Counted from the first letter of the stretch, positions 52,784-62,841 are shown. The stretch is DNA of 64,000 nucleotides from an uncultured Clostridia bacterium (GCA_944354535.1 CALVPY010000051.1:1-64000); one strand, 5' to 3'. Notes: generated from the sequence alone by a model not told the origin. Made by a program: numbers and translations.

Positions 52784-53983
52784 ATGAAGGTCAACGAACA
52801 TTACTTCGAACTCAAAGACAGCTATCTCTTTGCGACCGTCGGCAAAAAAACGGCGGAATACAAGAAAGCGCATCCCGATAAGGACGTCATCCGCCTGAGC
52901 ATCGGCGACGTCACGCGTCCGCTCGCACCCGCCGTCATCGAGGCGATGCACAAGGCCGTCGACGACATGAGCCGCAAGGAAAGCTTCCACGGCTACGGAC
53001 CCGATCAGACGTGCTACGGCTACGGCGCCCTCATCGAGAGCATCAAGGGGAGCTATGCGAGAAAGGGGGTCTCGCTCGAAACGGAGGAGGTGTTCATCTC
53101 CGACGGCGCCAAGTCCGACCTCGGCAATATATTGGAACTGTTTGCGGATGATACCGTGGCGCTCATCCCCGATCCCGTCTATCCCGCCTATGTGGATGCC
53201 AACGTGATGTCGGGAAGAACGGTCATCTATTCGGACGCGAACGAGGGGAACGGCTTCCTGCCCATGCCCGACGAAAGCGTGCATGCCGACCTCATCTATC
53301 TCTGTTCGCCCAACAATCCCACGGGCGCTGCCTATTCCAAAGAGCAGCTCAAAGCGTGGGTGGACTATGCGAAAAGGCATGACGCCGTCATCCTCTACGA
53401 CGCGGCATACGAATATTTCATTCAGGACGAAACGCTTGCGCGCAGCATCTATCAGGTAGAAGGCGCCAAGGAGTGCGCGATCGAGATCTGCTCTTACAGC
53501 AAGACGGCAGGATTTACGGGCGTGCGCTGCGGCTATACCATCGTGCCCCGCGCGCTCACCCGCGGCGGTCACAGTCTCAACAGGATGTGGGCGCGCCGCC
53601 AGTCCACCAAATTCAACGGCGTTTCCTATATCACGCAGATGGGCGCCGCCTCCGTCTTCAGCGAAGAAGGGGAGAAGCAGATCAAAGCGAATCTTGACTA
53701 TTACAGAAACAACGCCAAGATCATCGCAGACTGCATGGATCGCCTCGGCATCTGGTACACGGGCGGCAAGCATTCGCCCTATATCTGGCTCAGATGCCCG
53801 AACGGCATGGAGAGCTGGGCATTCTTCGATCTGCTCCTCGAAAAGGCCAACGTCGTCGGGACCCCCGGAAGCGGTTTCGGCAGGAACGGGGAAGGCTACT
53901 TCCGTCTGACTGCGTTCGGCACGGAAGAGAACACGCGGGAGGCATGCCGCCGGATAGAGGCGCTCCTCTCGTCCTTGAAGTAA
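52784..53983 (+). CDS. dapL: LL-diaminopimelate aminotransferase
   Basis: This encodes 399 residues. It converts tetrahydrodipicolinate directly to LL-diaminopimelate with glutamate as amino donor, bypassing the succinylase and acetylase branches. The PLP lysine lies in SYSKTAGFTGVRCGY, with CSPNNPTGAAYS and YDAAYEYFI upstream. The opening KVNEHYFELKDSYLFATVGK is characteristic of DapL. It almost abuts pyrG (three bases) and shares a pathway with dapF nearby, so the organism likely uses the DapL route. Confidence 0.95.
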   Translation: MKVNEHYFELKDSYLFATVGKKTAEYKKAHPDKDVIRLSIGDVTRPLAPAVIEAMHKAVDDMSRKESFHGYGPDQTCYGYGALIESIKGSYARKGVSLETEEVFISDGAKSDLGNILELFADDTVALIPDPVYPAYVDANVMSGRTVIYSDANEGNGFLPMPDESVHADLIYLCSPNNPTGAAYSKEQLKAWVDYAKRHDAVILYDAAYEYFIQDETLARSIYQVEGAKECAIEICSYSKTAGFTGVRCGYTIVPRALTRGGHSLNRMWARRQSTKFNGVSYITQMGAASVFSEEGEKQIKANLDYYRNNAKIIADCMDRLGIWYTGGKHSPYIWLRCPNGMESWAFFDLLLEKANVVGTPGSGFGRNGEGYFRLTAFGTEENTREACRRIEALLSSLK

Positions 53984-53995
53984 GAAGGTATCAGG

Positions 53996-55474
53996 ATGGA
54001 TAATATAAGATCGGCGGGCGTTCTTTTGCATATTTCCTCTCTTCCCGGAAAATACGGCATCGGCACGCTCGGGAAGGAGGCATATCTGTTTGCCAAACGC
54101 CTTGCCAAGTCCGGCGTCCGATATTGGCAGATCCTCCCGCTCGTACAGACGGGCTACGGCGATTCTCCCTATCAATCCGTCTCCTGCACCTCGGGCAATC
54201 CCTATCTGATCGACCCCGACATCCTTGCAGAACAAGAGCTCCTGACGGGGAAGGAACTGAAAGCACTCAGGCGCAAGGGGAACGTCGACTACGGCGCGCT
54301 CTACACGGAGCGCTATCAGACGCTGCGCACCGCTTATTCGCGCTTCGCGTTCGACAGCGCCGAGTTCCGGGCGTTCGTCGATGAAGGCACGCATGAAGAC
54401 TACGCGCTCTTCATGACCGCAAAGACGGTGTTCGGCGGCAGCTTTGCAAATTGGGAAGAGAGCCTCCGCCGCCATGAACCCGCCGCGCTGGAAAAGCTGC
54501 GCACCGATCATCACGAAGAATACCTCTTCTGGCAGTTTCTGCAGTATGAATTCGACCTTCAATGGAGGGCGCTCAAACATTACTGCAATTCGCTCGGCAT
54601 CCGTATCATCGGGGATATCCCGCTCTATGTCGCCTACGACAGCGCGGACGTCTGGTCGCATCCCGAACTTTTCAAGCTTGACGGCGATCTGAAGCCCGAA
54701 AAAGTGGCGGGCGTTCCGCCCGATTATTTCTCCGAGACGGGACAGCTGTGGGGCAACCCGGTATTCGATTGGGCAGCGCATAAAAGAGAAGATTACCGCT
54801 GGTGGCGCGCACGCCTTGCAAGAGCGCTCGATACATACGATGTCATCCGCATCGATCACTTCCGCGGCCTCGACCGCTACTACGAAGTGGACGCGCACGA
54901 AACGACCGCCGTCAACGGAGTCTGGCAGGACGGCCCCAAGGACGAACTCTTCGAAGGGATCGACTTGTCGCGCATCATTGCGGAAGATCTCGGCGAGATC
55001 GATGACGGCGTGCGTTCGCTCATCAAGAGGACGGGGCTCCCCGGTATGAAGGTGCTTCTCTTTGCCTTCGACGGCAACGAAGAAAACGCCTTTTTACCGC
55101 ACAATATCGACAAAAACTGCGTCTGCTATACGGGAACGCACGACAACGACACCGTTGCAGGCTATGTAAAGTCGCTCACATCGGAAGAATTCCTTCTCTT
55201 CCGTTCTCGCGTCGCAAAAGAGCTCGAGCGATGCGGCATGAACATCCGTCTCGGCCGCACGCCCGCAAGCTTTGCACGGGCATTTACGGAGATCGCCATT
55301 GCCTCCAACGCAGATCTTGCGGTGGTCCCCGTGCAGGACCTTTTAGGGCTGGATAACAGCTGCCGCATGAACCATCCCGGCACGAACGGCGGAAACTGGT
55401 GCTGGCGGCTCACCCGACTTCCCTCTCAGGCAGTATTCGGACGACTCAAACGCCTCATCCGCAAATACAGATAA
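53996..55474 (+). CDS. malQ: 4-alpha-glucanotransferase (GH77)
   Basis: This encodes 492 residues, full length. It transfers alpha-1,4-glucan segments during glycogen or maltodextrin turnover. The start MDNIRSAGVLLHISSLPGKY is typical. The nucleophile Asp is in IRIDHFRGLDRYYEV, the acid/base Glu in IAEDLGEI, and the third carboxylate in GTHDNDTVAGYV. It has no signal peptide, so it is cytoplasmic. It lies 12 bases after dapL without a functional link to it. Confidence 0.95.
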   Translation: MDNIRSAGVLLHISSLPGKYGIGTLGKEAYLFAKRLAKSGVRYWQILPLVQTGYGDSPYQSVSCTSGNPYLIDPDILAEQELLTGKELKALRRKGNVDYGALYTERYQTLRTAYSRFAFDSAEFRAFVDEGTHEDYALFMTAKTVFGGSFANWEESLRRHEPAALEKLRTDHHEEYLFWQFLQYEFDLQWRALKHYCNSLGIRIIGDIPLYVAYDSADVWSHPELFKLDGDLKPEKVAGVPPDYFSETGQLWGNPVFDWAAHKREDYRWWRARLARALDTYDVIRIDHFRGLDRYYEVDAHETTAVNGVWQDGPKDELFEGIDLSRIIAEDLGEIDDGVRSLIKRTGLPGMKVLLFAFDGNEENAFLPHNIDKNCVCYTGTHDNDTVAGYVKSLTSEEFLLFRSRVAKELERCGMNIRLGRTPASFARAFTEIAIASNADLAVVPVQDLLGLDNSCRMNHPGTNGGNWCWRLTRLPSQAVFGRLKRLIRKYR

Positions 55475-55495
55475 AAATTACAGGAGTGTAACACT

Positions 55496-56026
55496 ATGGC
55501 AGAAGAAAAGCAGGAAAAGAAAGGCTTTTGGAAGGAATTCCGCGAATTCATCGCTCGCGGCAACATCCTCGACATGGCAGTCGGCATCATCATCGGCGGC
55601 GCATTCACGGCGATCGTCAACGCCCTCTGCAACAACATCTTAAAGCCCGTCATCAACAAGATCCTTGCGCTCATCTTCGGGGCTGATTCCCTCACGGGCA
55701 TCTATACCTTCCTGACGACAGTCACTACGATGGACGAGACGGGCGCGGAGATCATCGACCTTGCGAATTCCATCTACATCGACTGGGGTACGTTCATCAA
55801 CGCGGTCATCAACTTTATCCTGACCGCGCTCGTCCTCTTCCTCATCATCAAGGCAGTCATGAAGGTGAGCAAGCTCCGCGACGAGGCAAAGGCAGCCATT
55901 GCCGAAGCAGAAGCAAAGCGCAAGGCGGCAAAAGAGGGCGCTCAGGAAAGCAAAGATAGCGCTCAGGAAAGCGCGGCTCTCCCCGAAGGCGAAGCTGCGG
56001 CTCCCGCTCCTGAAAAGAAGGAATAA
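55496..56026 (+). CDS. mscL: Large-conductance mechanosensitive channel MscL
   Basis: This encodes 176 residues. MscL opens under membrane tension to release solutes during hypo-osmotic shock. The N-terminal amphipathic helix and first membrane helix (EFREFIARGNILDMAVGIII, GGAFTAIVNALCNNILKPVI) are conserved, and the second helix is near residues 100-122. The C-terminal tail (about 40 residues, rich in Ala, Glu and Lys) is longer than in most MscL. AGGAG precedes the ATG and a terminator follows. Confidence 0.95.
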   Translation: MAEEKQEKKGFWKEFREFIARGNILDMAVGIIIGGAFTAIVNALCNNILKPVINKILALIFGADSLTGIYTFLTTVTTMDETGAEIIDLANSIYIDWGTFINAVINFILTALVLFLIIKAVMKVSKLRDEAKAAIAEAEAKRKAAKEGAQESKDSAQESAALPEGEAAAPAPEKKE

Positions 56027-56040
56027 CCTCACCCTAAGGA

Positions 56041-56068
56041 AAAAAGACCCGCACGGGTCTTTTTTTTA
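56041..56068 (+). terminator. Terminator of the purA-mscL run
   Basis: AAAAAGACCC-GCAC-GGGTCTTTTT followed by more T. Confidence 0.92.
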
Positions 56069-56116
56069 TATCATTTTTATGGCGATCGGGTGAAGGCACG
56101 CACGAGCGGTTTGCCG

Positions 56117-56125
56117 CATACAATG
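56117..56125 (+). promoter_or_regulatory. Possible sporulation-type -10 box (SigE/SigK-like)
   Basis: CATACAATG at 56117-56125 matches the CATACAnT -10 of sporulation sigma factors. The -35 side (cacgcacg) is not convincing for SigE and only weakly fits SigK. No sigma-A promoter is visible in this gap. A small hairpin GAACC-CGAAC-GGTTC follows at 56131-56145. Confidence 0.3.
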
Positions 56126-56163
56126 AAACAGAACCCGAACGGTTCTTTTCACGGAGGTTATCC

Positions 56164-56817
56164 ATGTCATTTTTCTCCAACTTTTCATCCGATCATTGCC
56201 CCGGGGCGATCACGGGCAATCCGCTGAACGGTCTCTGTGAGAAAGTGTGCATCCAGGCGGAAAAGATCTTCGATGCAGGCATCGTACAGACGCGCATCGA
56301 AAACTACTCCGTTGTACCCGCAAGCTTTCTCCCCGCCTCTCCTACATATCCTCTCACGTTCCTGAGCGCCCGTTCGCTCTCCTCGGAAGGCATCGTCTCC
56401 GATCTCAACGTGGAGCGCCAGCCCGACGGGCAGTATGCGCGCATCCAGGCCAAGATCACCATACCCATCGAGATCGTCTACCTCGATGCGAACGGGACCG
56501 AGGGGAAGGCGCTCGGCTCCATCGTGCTCAATGAGGACGTTCTGATGTTCGTGCCGCAGGCATCCGTCATGCCCTTCACCGTTTCGGCGATCGCCTCCTG
56601 CGTCTCGCCCGAAGGGCGGTGGGATCCCGTTTCCAACTCCTTCATTTTGAGCGCCTGCCTTACCGTCATCCTCAAAGTCTCCATGCAGGTGGAGATCCTG
56701 GTGCCCAGCTACGGCTACTGCGCCATCCCGCCCGCACAGGAATATTCGCAGGAAGTGTGTACGGGCTTCTTCGAGCTGCCGCTCTATCCGCAGAGCCGCA
56801 CGCCCAGCCAAAGGTGA
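56164..56817 (+). CDS. Conserved clostridial protein of unknown function, possibly spore-associated
   Basis: This encodes 217 residues (ACGGAGG before ATG 56164). The opening contains LNGLCEKVCIQAEKIFDAGI, followed by beta-strand-rich sequence with scattered cysteines (ASCVSPEGRWD, GYCAIPPAQE). There are no membrane helices or signal peptide. I recall similar proteins in Clostridia but cannot name a family; a spore-coat or exosporium role is a guess from its composition and the possible SigE/SigK-type box upstream. It is a single-gene unit with its own terminator. Confidence 0.6.
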   Translation: MSFFSNFSSDHCPGAITGNPLNGLCEKVCIQAEKIFDAGIVQTRIENYSVVPASFLPASPTYPLTFLSARSLSSEGIVSDLNVERQPDGQYARIQAKITIPIEIVYLDANGTEGKALGSIVLNEDVLMFVPQASVMPFTVSAIASCVSPEGRWDPVSNSFILSACLTVILKVSMQVEILVPSYGYCAIPPAQEYSQEVCTGFFELPLYPQSRTPSQR

Positions 56818-56835
56818 CGCCGCAACGCATAAAAC

Positions 56836-56870
56836 AAAGAGCCGTTCCCCCAACACGGGGCGGCTCTTTT
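56836..56870. terminator. Bidirectional terminator after the 56164 gene
   Basis: AAAGAGCCG and CGGCTCTTT pair, with an inner CCCC/GGGG stem. The hairpin reaches the stop codon of the minus-strand ATPase gene. Confidence 0.85.
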
Positions 56871-57759
56871 ATTTCTCCGGTTTGGAAGAGGAGTTCCGCT
56901 GAAATTCGCGGCGATGCGTTTCGAAGAACTCAAAATATGTCCTGACGCTTTTCAGCTGCGTCCAGCGCTTGACGTCCACGGGATCGCCGTCGAAATCGTA
57001 GATCTTCGCCCCGCGCAGAGAAAGCAGGAAGGGAGAGTGCGTCGCGATGATGAATTGGCAGTCAAAAAAGCGCGCTTCCTCTTCCAAAAACTGTTTGAGT
57101 TCGAGCTGCTTTTGCGGGGAGAGGCTGTTTTCGGGCTCGTCCAAAAGATAGAGCCCCGCCCCCCGGATGCGGGAAGTGAAGTAAAAGTAGGCGCTCTCGC
57201 CGTTGGACTGTTCGCGCACGTTTTTGTCCATACCGCTTTCGCGGACATAGCCGGAGAGCGTCTTCTTGCGCGCGTCCGTCACTTTTTTCAGCTCGTCGTA
57301 GTCGTCGAGCGACTGCATACGGAAGGGGCCGCTCCTTCGCTTTTGAAAATACTCGTCAAAGAGCTCCTCACGCTTTGTATCGATGCCCTCGTTGACGGCG
57401 CGGAGAGAGAGCATATAATCGAACACATCGTCGCTCGAAACGGCGCGGCTCTCTTCGGGCAGAGGCGCGAGGGTGCGGAAACCGCAAAGCTTCACATAGT
57501 CGTCAAAAAAGCTCGAGCGGTTAAAGGGGGCGTCGCGCCGCAGGGAAAGCGCTTCGGCGATGACGTTGAGCGCCGTCGTCTTGCCCGAACCGTTTCCGCC
57601 GTAGAGGAGGGTCACGGGCGCGAAGTCCAGCCGCTCCAGCCCGCGCGAAGAGAGCACGAAGAAGGGGTACATCGTGCTGAAGCAGGTGCGTTTCTCGTCA
57701 AGGCGCGCCCTGTATTCCTCATCGTAAGAGGGAAAGGCAAATTCGGAAAGGTAGATCAT
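56869..57759 (-). CDS. ABC/RecF-type AAA ATPase
   Basis: This encodes 296 residues. Walker A is YGGNGSGKTTALNV near residue 52. The signature-like segment is QSNGESAYFYF, Walker B is LYLLDEPENSLSP, and the H-loop is IIATHSPFLLS. It resembles single-domain predicted ATP-binding proteins of the SMC/RecF/OLD group, with only a short insertion between Walker A and signature and no coiled coil or nuclease domain. Its start overlaps the end of rqcH by four bases, so it is translated with it. A role linked to ribosome rescue is possible but unproven. Confidence 0.85.
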   Translation of the reverse strand: MIYLSEFAFPSYDEEYRARLDEKRTCFSTMYPFFVLSSRGLERLDFAPVTLLYGGNGSGKTTALNVIAEALSLRRDAPFNRSSFFDDYVKLCGFRTLAPLPEESRAVSSDDVFDYMLSLRAVNEGIDTKREELFDEYFQKRRSGPFRMQSLDDYDELKKVTDARKKTLSGYVRESGMDKNVREQSNGESAYFYFTSRIRGAGLYLLDEPENSLSPQKQLELKQFLEEEARFFDCQFIIATHSPFLLSLRGAKIYDFDGDPVDVKRWTQLKSVRTYFEFFETHRREFQRNSSSKPEK

Positions 57760-59414
57760 AGCTCTTTTGCTTCCGTATCCGGCTCGGTCAGGATGGTCTT
57801 ATAGTCATGATAGACGACAAAGCCCGCTCTTGCTTTGGGCGGCTTTTTCACCTGCCTTATTGGGCAGTAGTCGACGGGGATGCGCCCGCCCTGCTTAGCG
57901 TCCGAATAGCGCGCGCAGATGCCCGCCGCAAAGAGCAGTACTTCCTCGGGAACGGGGCGGCCGTTCGTGCGGATGACGACGTGGGAGGAGTGATATTTCT
58001 GCGCGTGCAGCCATACATCGTCGGGCGAGGAAGAGCGGATGAGGCGGTCGTTCTGCAGATTGTTGCGCCCCGCCAAAATTTCGAACCCGTCCTTTTCAAA
58101 GCGGCGGAAGGGGTACTCGGGCGCAGCTTGTTTCCGCCGTTTCTCGGGCTGTTTCAAAAGCCCCGCAAGCTGCAGCTCTTCTTCGAGGCATTTAAGATCG
58201 TCCATTCGGTCGGCGGAGGAGATGGCGGCGAGCAGGCTCAGCGAATAGTCGAGCTCTGCCTTGACTTCCGTCTCCTGCGGGCCGAGCGCTTCGAGCGTGC
58301 GCTTCTGTTTGCGGTAGCGCTTGAAGTACGCCTGCGCGTTGTCGGCGGGGGAGAGCCGTTCGTCAAGGACGATCTTTACGGTGCCGCCCGCCTCGTCGTA
58401 ATAGTTTTCAAGTTCGCAGGAGCGCATCCCCTGTTTCAGGCGGTAGAGGTTGGCGGTGAGAAGTTCTCCCTTGATCCTGTCCTCTTCCATGCCTTCGCAC
58501 TGGCGGCGCTTTTCCAGGATCTGGGAAAGCCGCTTCTCCTGCTTCTTTTTGGCGGAAGAGACGGCGGAAGTGAGCTTTCGCTGCAATTCGTCGAATCCCT
58601 TTTTCCTGCGCCTGCCCGCATAGAAGTACTGCTCCGCCGCCGAGATGCTCTCAAAGGGGATGCCGCCCTCCACAAAGCGTGCAAAAAAGTCGGCGGGGAC
58701 GCCGTTCTTTTCCACGACGCAGGGAGCGATCTCATCCGAAAAAATAGTATCGTGCACATACTGCGCAAAATCGCCGCCCCGATAGCCCGAAACGATCTGC
58801 TCCGCCGTGCAGGGAGCGAGCCCCGCAACATGTTGAAAGAGAAAGCGGGGGAGATCTTCGGGGAGAGGGGGAGAAAGCAGCGCATAAAGGGCGGGAAGAT
58901 CGGAAGGGTCTGTCTTGTCCTGCGGGGCGGGGGGAAGATAGGGAGCGCCCGGCAAGATCGCCCTCCGGCAGTTTTCGTCGATGGTCGTCGTCTTGAGTGC
59001 GCCCAAAATGACGCCCTTTTCCGTCAGAAGGATGTTGGAGTATTTGCCCATGATCTCGACGCGCAGCTCCCGTTCCGCCGTCGAAAAGTCGGAAAAACAC
59101 AAGACGCGGAAGATGAGGATGCGCTCAAAGCCCGGCGTCTCCACGCTCAGGATCTCCGCGCCCTGTAAATACTTCCGGAGCAGCATACAGAAATTGGGCG
59201 CGGTCAGAGGGTTGGGCGGGTTGTCCGTCGTGAAATAAACCCCGCAATCGGCAGCATTCGCGTTGATCGTCAGTTTCAACGTGCCTTTTTGCGTGTATAT
59301 AAGAAGGGAGAGTTCTTCTTTCCCGGGCTGATTGATGCGGTTGATGCGTCCGCCGCGGAGGGAAGAGGAAAGCTCTTTGGCGAGAAGTCGTATGGTGAAT
59401 GTATCCTGCGGCAT
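57756..59414 (-). CDS. rqcH: NFACT family ribosome quality-control protein RqcH
   Basis: This encodes 552 residues. NFACT-N is residues 1-200 (MPQDTFTIRLLAKELSSSLR, GGRINRINQPG), a coiled-coil arm spans about 280-420, and NFACT-R is near residues 440-540 (DDVWLHAQKYHSSHVVIRTN). RqcH binds stalled 50S subunits and adds alanine tails to the nascent chain for degradation; older annotations call it fibronectin-binding protein A. A strong promoter lies upstream. ClpXP, which can degrade tagged chains, is encoded just across the divergent region. Confidence 0.93.
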   Translation of the reverse strand: MPQDTFTIRLLAKELSSSLRGGRINRINQPGKEELSLLIYTQKGTLKLTINANAADCGVYFTTDNPPNPLTAPNFCMLLRKYLQGAEILSVETPGFERILIFRVLCFSDFSTAERELRVEIMGKYSNILLTEKGVILGALKTTTIDENCRRAILPGAPYLPPAPQDKTDPSDLPALYALLSPPLPEDLPRFLFQHVAGLAPCTAEQIVSGYRGGDFAQYVHDTIFSDEIAPCVVEKNGVPADFFARFVEGGIPFESISAAEQYFYAGRRRKKGFDELQRKLTSAVSSAKKKQEKRLSQILEKRRQCEGMEEDRIKGELLTANLYRLKQGMRSCELENYYDEAGGTVKIVLDERLSPADNAQAYFKRYRKQKRTLEALGPQETEVKAELDYSLSLLAAISSADRMDDLKCLEEELQLAGLLKQPEKRRKQAAPEYPFRRFEKDGFEILAGRNNLQNDRLIRSSSPDDVWLHAQKYHSSHVVIRTNGRPVPEEVLLFAAGICARYSDAKQGGRIPVDYCPIRQVKKPPKARAGFVVYHDYKTILTEPDTEAKEL

Positions 59415-59455
59415 AGGGCCTCCTGCATGGTCGCTCCTTGCTGTTCTATGCAGTC

Positions 59456-59484
59456 ATTATACCCGAAAAAAGCAAAATTGTAAA
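59456..59484 (-). promoter_or_regulatory. Sigma-A promoter of rqcH and the ATPase gene
   Basis: Minus strand: TTTACA (59484-59479), 17-base spacer, TATAAT (59461-59456). Confidence 0.8.
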
Positions 59485-59493
59485 TAAAAACGC

Positions 59494-59522
59494 TTTTCTT
59501 TCTCGCCCCGTTATGTTAAAAT
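59494..59522 (+). promoter_or_regulatory. Probable promoter of tig-clpP-clpX
   Basis: An extended -10 TGT-TAAAAT (59517-59522) with a weak -35 TTTTCT (59494-59499) at 17 bases. Confidence 0.4.
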
Positions 59523-59586
59523 AGTTAGGCAAAAATATCCGATCAGAAACAACAAAACGCACCGTCGGAAAAATGAGGAGCTATTT

Positions 59587-60891
59587 ATGAATTACCAGGT
59601 AGAGACAGCAGAAAAGAGCACCGTCAAGATCACCATCACCTTCACGCCCGAAGAGTGGAACGAAGCCATCAACGAAGCTTACAAGCAGAACCGCGGCAAA
59701 TACGCCGTCAACGGCTTCCGTAAGGGCAAAGTTCCCAAGAACGTTCTTGAAATGTACTACGGCAAGGGCCTTTTCTATGAAGACGCGCTCAATCTGCTCT
59801 ATGCCGAGCACTACGGCGCCATCCTCGAGAAGGAGAAGGAAAACTTCACGGCAGTCGGCGATCCTTCGCTCTCCGTTGACGACATTTCCGACGAGAAAGT
59901 CGTGCTCATCGCGGAAGTTCCCGTAAAGCCCGACGTTGAGATCGAGAGCTACAAGGGTATAAAGATCCCCGAATTTGTATATACTGTTTCGGACGCCGAC
60001 GTCGACAAGGACATCGAAAACACCCGCCTGCGCCTTGCAAAGGACGAAGAAGTGACGGATCGCGCCGCAGAGATGACGGATACCGTCAACATCGACTTTG
60101 CGGGCAAGATGGACGGCAAGGCATTCGAGGGCGGCACCGCGGAAGGGTATGACCTTACGCTTGGTTCCCACCAGTTCATCCCCGGCTTTGAAGAAGGCGT
60201 CGTCGGCATGAACATCGGCGAAACGAGGGATATCGAAGTCACCTTCCCCGAAGACTATCAGGCAGAAGAGCTCAAGGGCAAGAAGGCCGTCTTCACGGTC
60301 ACGCTCCACAAGATCACGGGCAAAGTCCGCCCCGAGCTCGACGAGGAATTCGCAAAGAAGATGGGCAGCGACTCCGTGGACGCTTACCGCGCCAAGGTAA
60401 GAGAGCGCCTCGAGCGCAACGCCGCTTCCCGTTCCCTCAACGAGACGGAAAACTCCATCATCACCGAGATCGCCAAGAACGCCAAGGCGGAGATCCCTCA
60501 AGCTATGGTCGACAAGCAGAACGAACTCGCCCTGCAGCGCCTTGAGTACAACCTCATGTATCAGGGCATCCGCCTCGACGACTATCTCAAGTACCTCAAC
60601 ACGACGAGAGAGGCGTATATGCACACCTTCGACGAGGAATCGAGGCGCACCGTTCTGCATCAGCTCATCGTCGAGAAGATCATCAAGCTCGAAAACATCG
60701 AAGCAACGCAGGAAGAGATCGACGCAAAAGTCGCAGAACAGGCAAAGAGCGTCGGCAAAGAGGCTGAGGAGTATAAGAAGACGATGGATCCCCGCCAGCT
60801 CGAGTACATCGAGTCGGATATCAAGGTGACCAAGCTCTTCGACTTCCTCAAGGCAAACAACGAAATGATCAAGCAAGAGGAGAGCAAGTAA
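59587..60891 (+). CDS. tig: Trigger factor
   Basis: This encodes 434 residues, full length. It is a ribosome-bound chaperone and peptidyl-prolyl isomerase. The ribosome-binding loop is [18 protein letters not shown] (G-F-R-x-G-x-x-P), and the FKBP domain is near residues 150-240 ([20 protein letters not shown]). The C-terminal helical arms complete it. GAGGAGC precedes the ATG. Its stop overlaps the clpP start (TAATG), so folding and proteolysis functions are coupled. Confidence 0.97.
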   Translation: MNYQVETAEKSTVKITITFTPEEWNEAINEAYKQNRGKYAVNGFRKGKVPKNVLEMYYGKGLFYEDALNLLYAEHYGAILEKEKENFTAVGDPSLSVDDISDEKVVLIAEVPVKPDVEIESYKGIKIPEFVYTVSDADVDKDIENTRLRLAKDEEVTDRAAEMTDTVNIDFAGKMDGKAFEGGTAEGYDLTLGSHQFIPGFEEGVVGMNIGETRDIEVTFPEDYQAEELKGKKAVFTVTLHKITGKVRPELDEEFAKKMGSDSVDAYRAKVRERLERNAASRSLNETENSIITEIAKNAKAEIPQAMVDKQNELALQRLEYNLMYQGIRLDDYLKYLNTTREAYMHTFDEESRRTVLHQLIVEKIIKLENIEATQEEIDAKVAEQAKSVGKEAEEYKKTMDPRQLEYIESDIKVTKLFDFLKANNEMIKQEESK

Positions 60892-61481
60892 TGGAAAGAA
60901 ACGTGCTTATTCCCTATGTCGTGGAGCGCACGTCGGGCGGCGAGAGGAGCTATGATCTTTACTCCCGCCTCCTTGAAGACCGCATCATCTTCCTCGCGGG
61001 GGAGATCGACGACGCCGTCGCAAACACGGTCGTCGCGCAGCTCATCTATCTCGAAGCGAAGGATCCCGGCAAGGACATCAGCCTGTACATCAACAGCCCG
61101 GGCGGCTCCGTTTCGGCGGGCCTTGCGATCTACGACACGATGAATTACATCAAGTGCGACGTCTCCACCATCTGCATCGGTATGGCGGCGAGCATGGCAG
61201 CCTTCCTGCTCTCGTCGGGCGCAAAGGGGAAGCGCTTCGCCCTCAAAAACAGCGAAGTGATGATCCACCAGCCTTTGGGCGGCGCGCAGGGGCAGGCGAG
61301 CGACATCAAGATCCACGCGGAACACATCTTAAAGACCAAAGACAAGCTCAACCGCATCCTTGCGGCAAATACGGGGAGGCCCCTTGAAGTCATCGAGCGC
61401 GATACGGACAGGGATAACTTCCTGTCGGCGGACGAAGCGCTTTCCTATGGTCTTATCGACCGCGTGTACGATAAGAGATAA
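60891..61481 (+). CDS. clpP: ATP-dependent Clp protease proteolytic subunit
   Basis: This encodes 196 residues. The catalytic triad is visible: Ser in [14 protein letters not shown], His in [12 protein letters not shown] and Asp in [15 protein letters not shown]. The start [20 protein letters not shown] is typical. It forms the tetradecameric peptidase chamber used by ClpX, encoded next. The ATG overlaps the tig stop by one base, and the ribosome site lies within tig (AGAGGAG). Confidence 0.97.
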   Translation: MERNVLIPYVVERTSGGERSYDLYSRLLEDRIIFLAGEIDDAVANTVVAQLIYLEAKDPGKDISLYINSPGGSVSAGLAIYDTMNYIKCDVSTICIGMAASMAAFLLSSGAKGKRFALKNSEVMIHQPLGGAQGQASDIKIHAEHILKTKDKLNRILAANTGRPLEVIERDTDRDNFLSADEALSYGLIDRVYDKR

Positions 61482-61502
61482 CATTTCTATCCGGAGGATC
61501 AA

Positions 61503-62738
61503 ATGGGTAAATACGAACCGAGCTGTTCTTTCTGCGGAAAGGAAAAATCCAAGACAAAAAAGCTGATAGCAGGCCCCGACGGGATCTATATCTGCGACGA
61601 ATGCGTGGAGCTTTGCAAGGATATGCTCGACAAGATGCCCTCTTCCTCTCAGCAGGGAAAGGTCCCGCTCAAGAAGCCGAGCGAGATCAAGGAAGAGCTC
61701 GATCACTACATCGTCGGGCAGGACAAGGCAAAGCGCGTTCTCTCCGTTGCCGTCTACAACCACTACAAGCGCATCAATTCGCTTGCAGAGGGCAAGAAGG
61801 ATGATGACGATGTGGAGATCGAAAAGAGCAACATCCTGCTCCTCGGCCCCACGGGAAGCGGCAAGACGCTGCTCGCCCGTACGCTTGCAAAGATCCTGAA
61901 CGTTCCCTTCGCAACGTGCGACGCGACGACGCTGACGGAAGCAGGCTATGTGGGCGAGGACGTCGAAAACATCCTCTTAAAGCTCATCCAGAACGCCGAC
62001 TACGACATTGAAAAGGCGCAGCACGGCATCATCTATATCGACGAGATCGACAAGATCGCGAGAAAGGGCGAAAACGTCTCCATCACGCGCGACGTCTCGG
62101 GCGAAGGCGTGCAGCAGGCGCTCCTGAAGATCATCGAATCGACGCTTGCAAACGTGCCTCCGCAGGGCGGCAGAAAGCACCCTCAGCAGGACTGTATGCG
62201 CATCGATACGACGAACATCCTCTTCATCTGCGGCGGTGCGTTCGTCGGGCTCGACAAGATCGTCGCCGCCCGCAAGGACGACGCGGGGCTCGGCTTCGGC
62301 GGCAACGTCAAGATGGGCGCGAACGAAGTGGACTATACGCTCCTTGACGACGTCAAGCCGCAGGATCTCACCAAGTTCGGCCTCATTCCCGAATTTGTCG
62401 GCCGTATCCCGATCGTCGTGAGTTTGCAGGCGCTCGACGAAGACGCGCTCGTCAGCATCCTCACCCAGCCGAGGAACGCCATCATCAAGCAGTACCAGAA
62501 ACTGGTCGGGCTGGACGGCGTCAAGCTCACCGTAGAGGACGACGCAGTGCGCGAGATCGCCAACACCGCCATCCGCTTAAAAACGGGGGCAAGAGGGTTG
62601 AGGACGATCATCGAAGGGCTGATGACGGACGTCATGTACGACATCCCGACCAAGAACAACGTAGAGGAGGTCATCATCACCAAGGGGTGCGTGATGAACG
62701 GCGACAAGCCCACCCTCGTCTACAAAAAATCCGCATAA
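61503..62738 (+). CDS. clpX: ATP-dependent Clp protease ATP-binding subunit
   Basis: This encodes 411 residues. The zinc-binding domain ([19 protein letters not shown]) is followed by the AAA+ module with Walker [15 protein letters not shown] and Walker [27 protein letters not shown] pore sequence is represented by [11 protein letters not shown]. The ClpP-contacting loop is in the usual position (FEFVGR-type segment as [12 protein letters not shown] precedes the lid). ClpX unfolds substrates and feeds ClpP. CGGAGG precedes the ATG, and a strong terminator follows. Confidence 0.97.
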   Translation: MGKYEPSCSFCGKEKSKTKKLIAGPDGIYICDECVELCKDMLDKMPSSSQQGKVPLKKPSEIKEELDHYIVGQDKAKRVLSVAVYNHYKRINSLAEGKKDDDDVEIEKSNILLLGPTGSGKTLLARTLAKILNVPFATCDATTLTEAGYVGEDVENILLKLIQNADYDIEKAQHGIIYIDEIDKIARKGENVSITRDVSGEGVQQALLKIIESTLANVPPQGGRKHPQQDCMRIDTTNILFICGGAFVGLDKIVAARKDDAGLGFGGNVKMGANEVDYTLLDDVKPQDLTKFGLIPEFVGRIPIVVSLQALDEDALVSILTQPRNAIIKQYQKLVGLDGVKLTVEDDAVREIANTAIRLKTGARGLRTIIEGLMTDVMYDIPTKNNVEEVIITKGCVMNGDKPTLVYKKSA

Positions 62739-62746
62739 AGAACAAC

Positions 62747-62776
62747 AAGGAGCCGAAACACCTCGGCTCCTTTTTT
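62747..62776 (+). terminator. Terminator of tig-clpP-clpX
   Basis: AAGGAGCCGA-AACACC-TCGGCTCCTT followed by a T-run. Confidence 0.92.
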
Positions 62777-62841
62777 GTGCTTCGGGCAGAGCGGCAAACG
62801 CGGCAAAAATGCGGCAATTTTTCATAGCAGCGCGCTTTTCC

